From Halieaceae bacterium UBA3479 (lineage in GTDB: Bacteria > Pseudomonadota > Gammaproteobacteria > Pseudomonadales > Halieaceae): DNA of 20,083 nt. The stretch lies in the NCBI GenBank assembly GCA_002377985.1, contig DFQW01000202.1, forward strand, positions 1,434 through 21,516. The letters are read 5' to 3'. The notes beneath the pieces are model-generated. The model worked only from the letters and a program-made list of their open reading frames with translations, had not been told where the DNA came from and ran no database searches. Below, one piece after another: positions 6,147-13,475 of the stretch (positions are counted from its first letter, which is position 1; every line of letters begins with the position of its first letter). The translations under genes and the position numbers were made by a program.

Positions 6147-7313
6147 CTAACCAGATGCGTATACTTCCCCAAAGACTTTATCGAATATAGCAAGTTCTTC
6201 TATACGCCCCATACTCACGCGAGAGTAGGTGTCATAACCTTTATAGATACCCCGAATCATCACGTTTTTTTCTGCCATCGCTGCGGCAAACGTATCAGCA
6301 TTCCGCCCAATATTGGCGTATACAAAATTTGTCTGAGACGCCAGGGGCTCAATACCATGACGCCTGAAGGTAGCGTTAACCATCTCCCGACCCTGCAAAA
6401 TTTTCTGCCGGGAAAAAGCAATAAAGTCCTCATCAAGATAGCTGTGATAAGCAGCGTAAAGACCCACGCCATTCGGCCAGGCCATGACGTGATCACGGAC
6501 GACTTTGACAATGTCGGGGTGCCCCATACCGTAACCAACGCGGAGCCCGGCCATACCAAAAATTTTGGAGAAAGTTCGGGTCACCAGCATGTTGGCACCC
6601 TCGCGGACGAGGTCCATCATCGAGGTGTAATCCGGCTTGTCTGTAAGCTCGTTGTAGGCCTCATCAATCATGATCGGCACTTTCGTACTTACCTCGCGGC
6701 AAAAGCTACGCAGCTCATCTCCATCAATCGCCATGCCGGTGGGGTTATTGGGATTACAGAGGTAGACGAGACTCACGGAGTCATCAACCGCCCGGGCAAT
6801 GGCGTCGAGGTCTATCGACATATCATCCCGCAAGGACACTCTCTCAACCTCAACCCCGAGGTTCTCTGCATACAACAGATGATCCGAGTAGGTCAGACTG
6901 GGAGAGAGCACCTTGCCCTGCTTGCCAAAAGCTATCATGGCCGCCTGTAGCCCCTCATTAGAGCCCGAAGCCAAAAACAGCTGCCGCCGATCCAGTCGAT
7001 GCCGGGCCATAAAGAGTTGAATCAACTCTCCTTCTATATCGTCGGGGTAATAGGCAGTAAGGGGCAGAATCCTCGACACCTCAGCAAGGGCCTTGGGGCT
7101 CGGGCCGTAGGGGTTCTCGTTAAAAATCAGGCGTATCTGTCCGGGGGGAATTTCGATCTGTGCAACGGAAGCCGGCGACAACGTGATCCCTGCCGCGCCC
7201 AACAAAAGACCCTGCATCGCTTGGCGACGACTCAAGGCTAAAGGCTCAGTAACGCGACCGCTCAATAAGGCTAGCGCATCTTCAAAATGCTTAGCGTGAT
7301 TTGCTATCTGCAT
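6147..7313 (-). CDS. Tat-signal-bearing histidinol-phosphate aminotransferase-like PLP enzyme
   Basis: This is a fold-type I (class I/II) aminotransferase similar to HisC. Signatures include NENPYGPSP near the start of the catalytic domain, YPDD, the glycine/serine motif SGSNEG, CNPNNPTG, the PLP aspartate in IMIDEAYNEL, the Schiff-base lysine in TRTFSKIFGMAGLRVGY, and a final RVSMG arginine motif. Ahead of the domain is a twin-arginine motif SRRQAMQGLLLGAAG followed by an alanine-rich stretch, so export of the folded enzyme to the periplasm or a lipid-anchored location is predicted. The start at 7313 (388 aa) is preferred because AGGG lies nine bases upstream. An ATG at 7319 has AGGG only three bases away. 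The longer start at 7370 falls inside an inverted repeat and has a poor site. It stands alone, away from his genes, so a role in histidine synthesis is doubtful and the true substrate is unknown. Confidence 0.87.
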   Translation of the reverse strand: MQIANHAKHFEDALALLSGRVTEPLALSRRQAMQGLLLGAAGITLSPASVAQIEIPPGQIRLIFNENPYGPSPKALAEVSRILPLTAYYPDDIEGELIQLFMARHRLDRRQLFLASGSNEGLQAAMIAFGKQGKVLSPSLTYSDHLLYAENLGVEVERVSLRDDMSIDLDAIARAVDDSVSLVYLCNPNNPTGMAIDGDELRSFCREVSTKVPIMIDEAYNELTDKPDYTSMMDLVREGANMLVTRTFSKIFGMAGLRVGYGMGHPDIVKVVRDHVMAWPNGVGLYAAYHSYLDEDFIAFSRQKILQGREMVNATFRRHGIEPLASQTNFVYANIGRNADTFAAAMAEKNVMIRGIYKGYDTYSRVSMGRIEELAIFDKVFGEVYASG

Positions 7314-7357
7314 GGCCATTTTCCCTAATTTGACACATTGGTCACCGAGATACTGCA

Positions 7358-7382
7358 TGATCGCCGACATTTCCGGCGATCA
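7358..7382. promoter_or_regulatory. perfect 9-bp inverted repeat between divergent genes (operator or hairpin)
   Basis: TGATCGCCG (7358-7366) and CGGCGATCA (7374-7382) are exact reverse complements separated by seven bases (ACATTTC). No T-run follows in either direction, so it is not a typical terminator. It lies in the region between the aminotransferase and the methyltransferase, where both promoters must be, and is therefore a candidate operator. No regulator is recognised. Confidence 0.45.
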
Positions 7383-7508
7383 GTAACAAGGCTTGATAAT
7401 TCTTGTCCTATTTTTACCGCGTTTCGGCCTGTTTGTTTACCGAAATCGGCTTTTAGCCTTATTCTCTCGCCCATCCGCAACAATGCAGTTTTGTCACGAG
7501 GCAGCTCC

Positions 7509-8528
7509 ATGACCAATCCCATCGCTGAAATCATTGCGCAACGGGGATGGTGCGTCGCTGATGGGGCGACCGGTTCCAATTTTTTTGGCCGTGGCCTGGA
7601 GGCAGGTTATCCACCAGATCTCTGGTGCGTAGAACGCCCCGAAGACGTGCTGTGGCTTCACGCCGCGTTTTTGGACGCAGGCGCTGACATCATTTTGACC
7701 AATAGCTTTGGCGCCAACGCACCCCGGCTTAAGCTACACAAGGCAGAGAATCGCGTGGTGGAGCTCAATACCACCGCGGCTCAATTGGCACGCACCGCCA
7801 CCCACAAGCACTTTGAGGCTACGGGCAAGCGCACCGTCGTTGCCGGTTGCATCGGACCTACCGGTGAACTGTTTGAGCCCATGGGTTCGCTCACCCACGA
7901 ACAGACTGTGGCGATCTTCACGGATCAGGCCCACGCGCTGGCAGAAGGGGGGGCGGAGGTCATCTGGATAGAAACCATGTCCTCATTGGAAGAGGTTGCG
8001 GCGGCAGCTGAGGCAGGACGAGCGACGGGTCTTCCGGTTTGTGCAACCCTGACCTTTGATACAGCGCGGCGTTCCATGATGGGCGTCACACCGGCGGACT
8101 TCGCGCAATTTGCCACGGAGATCGGTCTCGATATGGCGGGCGCCAACTGTGGCGTCGGGCCCGCAGAACTGATGGACTCAACCCAGGGGTTAGTATCGAC
8201 CGGAATAACAATCCCAGTAATTGCCAAGGGCAACTGCGGCATCCCGCAGTATGTGGACGGCGCGATTCACTTCCAGGGCAGTCCGGCGCTCATGGCGCAA
8301 TATGCTGTGTTCGCACGGGACATGGGCGCCACCATCATTGGCGGTTGCTGCGGGACCACGCCGGAACACATTGCCGCCATGGTTGAGGCACTCAATAGCC
8401 ATCCCAAACGTGCTTTGGACACGACCGCGATGCAGACCGCACTGGGTGTGCCGTGGCAAGCATTGGCGGAGAAGGGCGAGCGTTCTCAGACACGCTCACG
8501 GGGTCGATCGCGCCGCCGACAAGCGTGA
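7509..8528 (+). CDS. homocysteine S-methyltransferase family protein (BHMT-like)
   Basis: This is a 339-residue zinc-dependent methyltransferase of the homocysteine S-methyltransferase (Pfam S-methyl_trans) family. The N-terminus has DGATGSNFFGRG, then TNSFGANAPRL, then GCIGPTGE. The zinc-binding cysteines are C214 (GANCGVGP) and C280/C281 (GGCCGTTPEH), and all are intact. The family transfers a methyl group from betaine, S-methylmethionine or methyl-sulfonium/corrinoid donors to homocysteine to give methionine; the donor cannot be told here. The start at 7509 is chosen because GAGG lies seven bases upstream and the protein then begins directly at the family N-terminus; an upstream in-frame extension has no such support. 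The C-terminus (about 325-339) is an unusual arginine-rich tail, QTRSRGRSRRRQA. It is divergent from the aminotransferase gene. Confidence 0.88.
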   Translation: MTNPIAEIIAQRGWCVADGATGSNFFGRGLEAGYPPDLWCVERPEDVLWLHAAFLDAGADIILTNSFGANAPRLKLHKAENRVVELNTTAAQLARTATHKHFEATGKRTVVAGCIGPTGELFEPMGSLTHEQTVAIFTDQAHALAEGGAEVIWIETMSSLEEVAAAAEAGRATGLPVCATLTFDTARRSMMGVTPADFAQFATEIGLDMAGANCGVGPAELMDSTQGLVSTGITIPVIAKGNCGIPQYVDGAIHFQGSPALMAQYAVFARDMGATIIGGCCGTTPEHIAAMVEALNSHPKRALDTTAMQTALGVPWQALAEKGERSQTRSRGRSRRRQA

Positions 8529-8640
8529 AAAATAAGCCTTTTAGGCACCTGATATTGCTTATTGGATTCGGCAAGCGCACATTCGCGTTTTTTTAACGGG
8601 TCCACTCAGGCCCTGCTACGCGGAACCTACGAGGCAGCAA

Positions 8641-8760
8641 ATGAGTCAGGCGTTTTTCGTCTGTCGTATCAATGATTGGAAAGACCAGCTAGCCTTGGGC
8701 ATGGGGCGCTTTTGCCCCCCCAATTTTGCCGGCATCAGGCGGAAGAAAAATTGGCGCTGA
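8641..8760 (+). CDS. 39-residue ORF overlapping the start of the GNAT/ATP-grasp gene
   Basis: The ATG at 8641 has a very good ribosome-binding site (GAGG, six bases upstream). It opens a frame of 39 residues (MSQAFFVCRINDWKDQLALG and onward) that stops at TGA 8758-8760. It overlaps the long downstream frame, which has no ATG near its beginning. The overlap contains a run of seven C (8715-8721). A -1 shift, or a single missing C in the sequence, would join this ORF to the large ligase. It is therefore either the true N-terminus of that protein, a coupling leader peptide, or a chance ORF. No family is recognised for the peptide itself. Confidence 0.4.
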   Translation: MSQAFFVCRINDWKDQLALGMGRFCPPNFAGIRRKKNWR

Positions 8761-10754
8761 TCTCTGACGGCCCGCAGATTAGGTTGGCCACCCCTGCTGA
8801 TCTGCACAGCCTTGAAACAATCGAGGCGCTCTGTTTTCACCCTACCCGGCGCAGCACCCGGAAATCTCTGATGAGGTCACTCAAAAGTGAACATCAGCGT
8901 GTGGGATTAGCAGTGACCACCGGACAAGCAGGTGAAGAAGTTGTCCTTGGGGCTGCCATTTTATTTCTGTACCAGCGCAGCATCAGACTGTACTCCATCG
9001 CTACCGCGCCAACCGCCCGGGGAACCGGCGTGGGCGGAAACTTAATGCGCTGGACGGAAGCGCAGGCCACAGCACTGGGCATCGAGCGACTCTCTCTGGA
9101 AGCCGACGCCACAAACACCCAACTACTCAATTGGTACGAAAAACAACACTTCAGGGCGGAGGATCCCCTCCCCGACTACTACGGCCCCGGTGAGCATGCA
9201 ATGAGAATGGTTAAAGAACTGCCGATTGATGGAGATCAAACCCGCGTAATTCTGGTCACAGAATCACCGCAGGTGTGGCCTTACACACTGCCCAACGTCA
9301 CCGCCGTAAGTCCCGCGGAGTATCTGAGCGATGCGAAATGGCAACGACCCGAAACCCTGCGCGTCCTGAATATCTGCTCTAACTTCAGTAATGACACATT
9401 GGGCTATTACACGTCTCTCCTGGCTGCTGCCAGGAACCATCGCATATCGCCCGATGTCATCGCCATCAAGGACATGTCGGCCCGCGCTTTGCGGCGCAGG
9501 CTTTCTCAGCAAAACGCGGCGTTACTGGCCGAGGCGATGAAGTGCATCGAAGGCGACAGCTATGTGCTGCCGATTATATTTGAGCACTCTGTTTTACCCG
9601 AGCATCAGCAGCTTGCCCGAACGCTGTCACGTTCGATCGGAATGCCGCTCACAATCGTTTCTCTGGGTCGAACCGCTACCGCGACAGGGGCTGGCAAGTG
9701 GCAGATCAAGAGCATTAAGCCTCTCGGACTGAAGAAAGCTCGCAAGAAATATCGCGCAGTCCTTGATGAGGCGGTGCCGAAATATTTTTCGAAAAGACGC
9801 TTCCAAAATATCAAAGCCCCGACTTATCGATACGACCTGGCCATTCTCGTAAATCCTGAGGAAGTGAACCCTCCTTCTTGCCCCAAGGCTCTGGACAATA
9901 TTCAGCAAGCAGCCGAAAGACGGGGTTTTTATGTGGAAAGAATCACCGCCAAAGATCGACGCCGCCTTCCCGAATTCGATGCGCTGTTCATCAGGGAAAC
10001 TACCGGCGTCAACCATCACACCTACAGGATCTCACGCGAAGCCGTCACAGAAGGTCTGGTGGTGATTGATGATCCATGGTCCATCTTGCGCTGCTCCAAC
10101 AAGATCTACCTGTATGAGCGACTGACCCGGGCCCGGATCAGGCAGCCGAGAGCGTGGTTATTTTATGACCGGATAGACTGGAGAGTGGCGCACCCCGATC
10201 TGCCATTTCCTGTGGTCATCAAGCGCCCGGAGGGTTGTTTTTCAACGGGGGTTTTCAGAGCAGATAACCCCGATCAGCTTGATGCCCTTCTGAAGGATCT
10301 CTTTCGGGAGATGGATGTGGTCATAGGACAGGAATTTTTGCCCTCCCAGTTCGATTGGCGCATCGGCATCCTCAATCACCAACCCATTTTTGCCTGCAAG
10401 TACTACATGGCAACTGGGCACTGGCAGGTCTACAACTGGGCCTGCGACGATGAGGGCGCAGACGGCTTCCATAAAGTGGGCAACTCCGATTGCATCCCGC
10501 TGGCGGAGGTCCCTTCTGCGGTTATCCAGACCGCCAAGAGGGCGGCCGCCTGCATAGGAAACGGCCTCTATGGCGTTGATCTCAAAGAGAGCGGTGGCAA
10601 GGTGTATGTCATTGAGGTCAACGACAACCCCAACATCGATGCTGATGTCGAAGACATCATTGACGGCGAGCTACTCTATGATCGACTCGCCGAAGACCTC
10701 GCGCGACGCATCGAGGCGGAGCGCAGTCATTTGGCGCTGGTCGCCGGGAAGTGA
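8676..10754 (+). CDS. fused GNAT acetyltransferase / RLAN / ATP-grasp ligase (RimK-type)
   Basis: This multidomain cytoplasmic protein is up to 692 residues long. A GNAT domain spans about 35-180, with the acetyl-CoA loop ATAPTARGTGVGG and the strand LEADATNTQLLNWY. A RimK-associated (RLAN-like) region spans about 190-350, and an ATP-grasp domain about 470-675. The ATP-grasp domain has VVIKRPEGCFSTGVF (K516), the QEFLPSQFDWRIGI strand, and the metal-binding VIEVNDNPN (645-653). ATP-grasp ligases of this kind join amino acids or peptides; a GNAT partner suggests an acetylated product. N-acetylglutaminylglutamine synthetase also pairs GNAT with ATP-grasp and is an alternative reading, but the RLAN region favours the RimK-like group. 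The start is uncertain. The frame begins with TTG at 8676, another TTG at 8751 follows GGAAGA, and a frameshifted ATG start at 8641 is possible. The substrate is unknown. Confidence 0.85.
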   Translation: MERPASLGHGALLPPQFCRHQAEEKLALISDGPQIRLATPADLHSLETIEALCFHPTRRSTRKSLMRSLKSEHQRVGLAVTTGQAGEEVVLGAAILFLYQRSIRLYSIATAPTARGTGVGGNLMRWTEAQATALGIERLSLEADATNTQLLNWYEKQHFRAEDPLPDYYGPGEHAMRMVKELPIDGDQTRVILVTESPQVWPYTLPNVTAVSPAEYLSDAKWQRPETLRVLNICSNFSNDTLGYYTSLLAAARNHRISPDVIAIKDMSARALRRRLSQQNAALLAEAMKCIEGDSYVLPIIFEHSVLPEHQQLARTLSRSIGMPLTIVSLGRTATATGAGKWQIKSIKPLGLKKARKKYRAVLDEAVPKYFSKRRFQNIKAPTYRYDLAILVNPEEVNPPSCPKALDNIQQAAERRGFYVERITAKDRRRLPEFDALFIRETTGVNHHTYRISREAVTEGLVVIDDPWSILRCSNKIYLYERLTRARIRQPRAWLFYDRIDWRVAHPDLPFPVVIKRPEGCFSTGVFRADNPDQLDALLKDLFREMDVVIGQEFLPSQFDWRIGILNHQPIFACKYYMATGHWQVYNWACDDEGADGFHKVGNSDCIPLAEVPSAVIQTAKRAAACIGNGLYGVDLKESGGKVYVIEVNDNPNIDADVEDIIDGELLYDRLAEDLARRIEAERSHLALVAGK

Positions 10755-10845
10755 ACATGCTCTCGTCTCTATCGGAATAACATCCGGCTGGGCTGACAGA
10801 GGCTAGAGCTGTTCGTCATGCAATCACCCCTATATTGGTCAGAAC

Positions 10846-10873
10846 AAAAAAAGGCCACCCTTGGGTGGCCTTT
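10846..10873 (-). terminator. intrinsic terminator of the TonB-dependent receptor gene (possibly bidirectional)
   Basis: A perfect 10-bp stem, AAAGGCCACC (10850-10859) with GGTGGCCTTT (10864-10873), closes a four-base loop. Read on the minus strand it is followed by seven T, giving a textbook Rho-independent terminator 30 bp beyond the receptor stop codon. In the plus direction the tail is TTTGTTGATT, so it may also end the ligase transcript less efficiently. Confidence 0.9.
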
Positions 10874-10903
10874 GTTGATTGCCCTGTAACTGGCGTCAAA
10901 TGA

Positions 10904-13339
10904 TCAGAATTCCTGAGACCAGCGAATACCGATAGTTCTTGGCCGCGCCCGCACACCATAGTTCTGCGAACCACAGGTACCGGTAGCACACTGTGAGGTG
11001 TAATAAAGCGCCGCGTCCTCATCGGTCAAATTGCTGACATACAGTTCAACGGCATACTGATCGTTGCGGATACCGGCAGACAGATCCATAAAGGTGTTGG
11101 ATGGAATCTCTCCCTTCACTTCGTTATCTCTTACGCGAAGGTCTGAGTTGCGAGAGCCCTCGTGGGAAATCGCTCCTTGCACATGGGCGTCAAATCCACC
11201 CAGCGCGAAGCTGTACCGCGCCACCAGATTCCCCTTGAAGTCAGCGGCAATCGGTAATTTCGTACCGGCCGGCGCCCATGCCGAGCCATCTCGTTCGCAA
11301 CCTGCGCAGTAATCCGACTGCAGTTCACTATCGAGAAACATAAAGGATGCAGAAATGTTCAAAGAGTCAACTGGCAACCACTGTAGTTGTCCTTCGATAC
11401 CGTTCACATCAGCTGTCGGGCCATTGTCCACCTGAGTAATCGCATTGGCGCCAACAAATGAGACCTGAAAATCCTCCCATTCCTGCATAAAAGCCGCGCC
11501 GTTGAACTGAAAGCGACCGTCTGCCCAGGTGGTTTTCCAACCAATTTCATAGTTAGTCAGGAAGTCTGAGATGTATTCACCCGCACCGGGCCTACGGTTG
11601 ATTCCCCCCGGCCGATACCCCTCGGACCACGTACCATAGACCATGAGGTCATCACTGATCTTGTAGGTGAGATTGGCCCGATAGACCGAATCACTCTCGC
11701 TGATCCCCTTTTCCACGTTCTTACACGGCTTGCCATTCCAGTCGTCTTGGGTGGCGCACTGCACCTCACCGGTACCTGACCAAACGCCATTGAAGCCGAG
11801 ACCAAAGCCAAAGAATCCCTCAACCGTTACTTCGGGTTTGAAGTAACGCGCACCTAAGGTCGCCTCAAGGCGATCGGTTACGTCAAAGCTCACGCTACCA
11901 AAAAACGCCTCGTCCTCGTCTTCCCTGAACAGGCTGTTGAGGTACACGATGTCTTTAAAGCGCTGATCAGTTCCCTGATTGGGCCACATGGAAGGAGCGA
12001 GGCCTTCAACCACCCAACGCTGCTGGAAGTCGTGCTCCTGTTTCTGATAGAAGGCACCCAAAAGGAAACGTACGCGGGCGTCCTGCGGAGAACTTATCCG
12101 AATCTCATGACTCGTCTTCTCATAGCCATCGTCGTTGATGTACCGGGCACCCGGCATGATCCGCGTGCCTGCGTCCGGATATAGCATATTGGGCACGGCT
12201 CTATCCCCACTACTCAGGAAGTGCAAGTCAGCGTAATAACCCGTGGTGTAGATGGTGTCATACCAGTAAGAGTAATCAGAATAGTCAAACGAGCCGTCGA
12301 CCTCACGGTCTAGGTAGGCGCCCGCATAGACCACATCGAAGTTGCCGATCTTGCCCTCAATGGTCATCGCGATCTGATACCACTCGTCGTCGGTGAACTC
12401 ATCCTTAAAGTGTGTGACCGCATCGTCATCAGAGACGAAATCACTCATGTCGGCACCCCAGGAACCTTTACCCTCCTGCTTTTGATATTGCGCCTGAGGC
12501 GTGATCGTCCAGTTATCGTTGAGGTTAATCAGCATGGACAAACGCGCACCCTGAGTCTCTACGGTGTTGTAGTCGTCTTTGGCGAGCGCCGCATTATCAA
12601 GGGTGATGTCATCAGCAGTAGTGTAGGCCTGACCTGGAAAAGTTCGCGTACCGCGCTTGTTATCGATCCAACCCGCGTCTTCCCGCATCCAGGCCACCAG
12701 CCGGATGGCCGCGTTGTCTCCGATCGGTGCATTGATATAACCCTCAGCGGTATAGCCCGAGTCTTCACCGTCTACCATGTTGCCTTCCAAGCTGTAGGCT
12801 GCAGAAAAGCCGGTTGGGTCAGGTTTATTGGTGATGATCCGGATTGTGCCCGCCTGAGAGCTGGCGCCATAGAGCGTACCCTGCGGGCCCGAGAGCGCCT
12901 CGATACGCGCAATGTCGTACATATGAATATCCAGGTTACCCTGAATGGTAGTAATCGGCTGCTCGTCGAGGTACATACCCACGCTCGGTTGAGAAGTGGT
13001 GGCCTGACCGTCACGGCCGGTGGTAATACCCCTCATATACACGGGGAAGAAACCCACACCACCTGCAGCAGGCGGTTGAACCGAAATGCTGGGTAACATT
13101 CTCGCGTAGTCATTGAAATCCTGAATACCCAATTCGGCAATCTTCTGGGTGCTCAGGGTTTCGATACTGATCGGCACGTCCTGCAGGTTCTCCGCCCGCT
13201 TCTGGGCCGTTACAACGACTTCTTCCAGACCGCCCTGCTGCGCATATAGCGCGGGGCTTGCCGCAATTAATGCAGCGACCAAAGGGGCTTTCACGAAACG
13301 ATCTCTGCCGCTCCGAGAATTAAGCGTGAGTTTAGACAT
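10904..13339 (-). CDS. TonB-dependent receptor, large-substrate type
   Basis: This 811-residue outer-membrane receptor has a signal peptide ending near SPALYAQ (residue about 34). A TonB box follows in LEEVVVTAQKRAENLQDVPIS, which is typical of the proteobacterial receptors that import plant- or algae-derived and other organic compounds. A plug domain (about 40-155) contains GPQGTLYGASSQAGTIRIIT. The barrel is complete, and the last residue is Phe (IRWSQEF), as expected for outer-membrane proteins. GGAGG lies nine bases before the ATG at 13339. A strong promoter sits just upstream and an intrinsic terminator follows. The TPR-sulfotransferase gene lies upstream on the same strand, and a catabolic cluster is divergent beyond it. 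The ligand is unknown; siderophore uptake is less likely because no iron genes or Fur-like site were seen nearby. Confidence 0.93.
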   Translation of the reverse strand: MSKLTLNSRSGRDRFVKAPLVAALIAASPALYAQQGGLEEVVVTAQKRAENLQDVPISIETLSTQKIAELGIQDFNDYARMLPSISVQPPAAGGVGFFPVYMRGITTGRDGQATTSQPSVGMYLDEQPITTIQGNLDIHMYDIARIEALSGPQGTLYGASSQAGTIRIITNKPDPTGFSAAYSLEGNMVDGEDSGYTAEGYINAPIGDNAAIRLVAWMREDAGWIDNKRGTRTFPGQAYTTADDITLDNAALAKDDYNTVETQGARLSMLINLNDNWTITPQAQYQKQEGKGSWGADMSDFVSDDDAVTHFKDEFTDDEWYQIAMTIEGKIGNFDVVYAGAYLDREVDGSFDYSDYSYWYDTIYTTGYYADLHFLSSGDRAVPNMLYPDAGTRIMPGARYINDDGYEKTSHEIRISSPQDARVRFLLGAFYQKQEHDFQQRWVVEGLAPSMWPNQGTDQRFKDIVYLNSLFREDEDEAFFGSVSFDVTDRLEATLGARYFKPEVTVEGFFGFGLGFNGVWSGTGEVQCATQDDWNGKPCKNVEKGISESDSVYRANLTYKISDDLMVYGTWSEGYRPGGINRRPGAGEYISDFLTNYEIGWKTTWADGRFQFNGAAFMQEWEDFQVSFVGANAITQVDNGPTADVNGIEGQLQWLPVDSLNISASFMFLDSELQSDYCAGCERDGSAWAPAGTKLPIAADFKGNLVARYSFALGGFDAHVQGAISHEGSRNSDLRVRDNEVKGEIPSNTFMDLSAGIRNDQYAVELYVSNLTDEDAALYYTSQCATGTCGSQNYGVRARPRTIGIRWSQEF

Positions 13340-13391
13340 AGTGGCTCGCCTCCAGCTAATAAAGTTCTGATTGTGCGGGAAAACCCAGAGT

Positions 13392-13420
13392 GTTATACGA
13401 CGATACAGGTCTTGTGTAAA
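13392..13420 (-). promoter_or_regulatory. sigma-70-type promoter of the TonB-dependent receptor gene
   Basis: On the minus strand TTTACA (13415-13420) and TATAAC (13392-13397) are separated by exactly 17 bases. Both hexamers match five of six consensus bases. Transcription would start near 13385, leaving a leader of about 45 bases with a good GGAGG site before the receptor ATG at 13339. Confidence 0.65.
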
Positions 13421-13475
13421 CGCAATATTACCTTAAAAACATAGCCCCTTGCCTGACGCCAGCGGATCGGGCCCG

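Noticed and set aside
5973..6950. Plus-strand open frame of 325 codons
   Set aside because: Antisense to the cyclase start and to the aminotransferase, which carries all PLP motifs; no recognisable domain.
8570..8600. T-run (seven T) after a GCG/CGC pair as a terminator for the methyltransferase gene
   Set aside because: The stem is only about three base pairs, too weak to support a terminator call.
12410..13096. Plus-strand open frame of 228 codons inside the second receptor gene
   Set aside because: No family motifs; antisense to the receptor's plug and barrel region.
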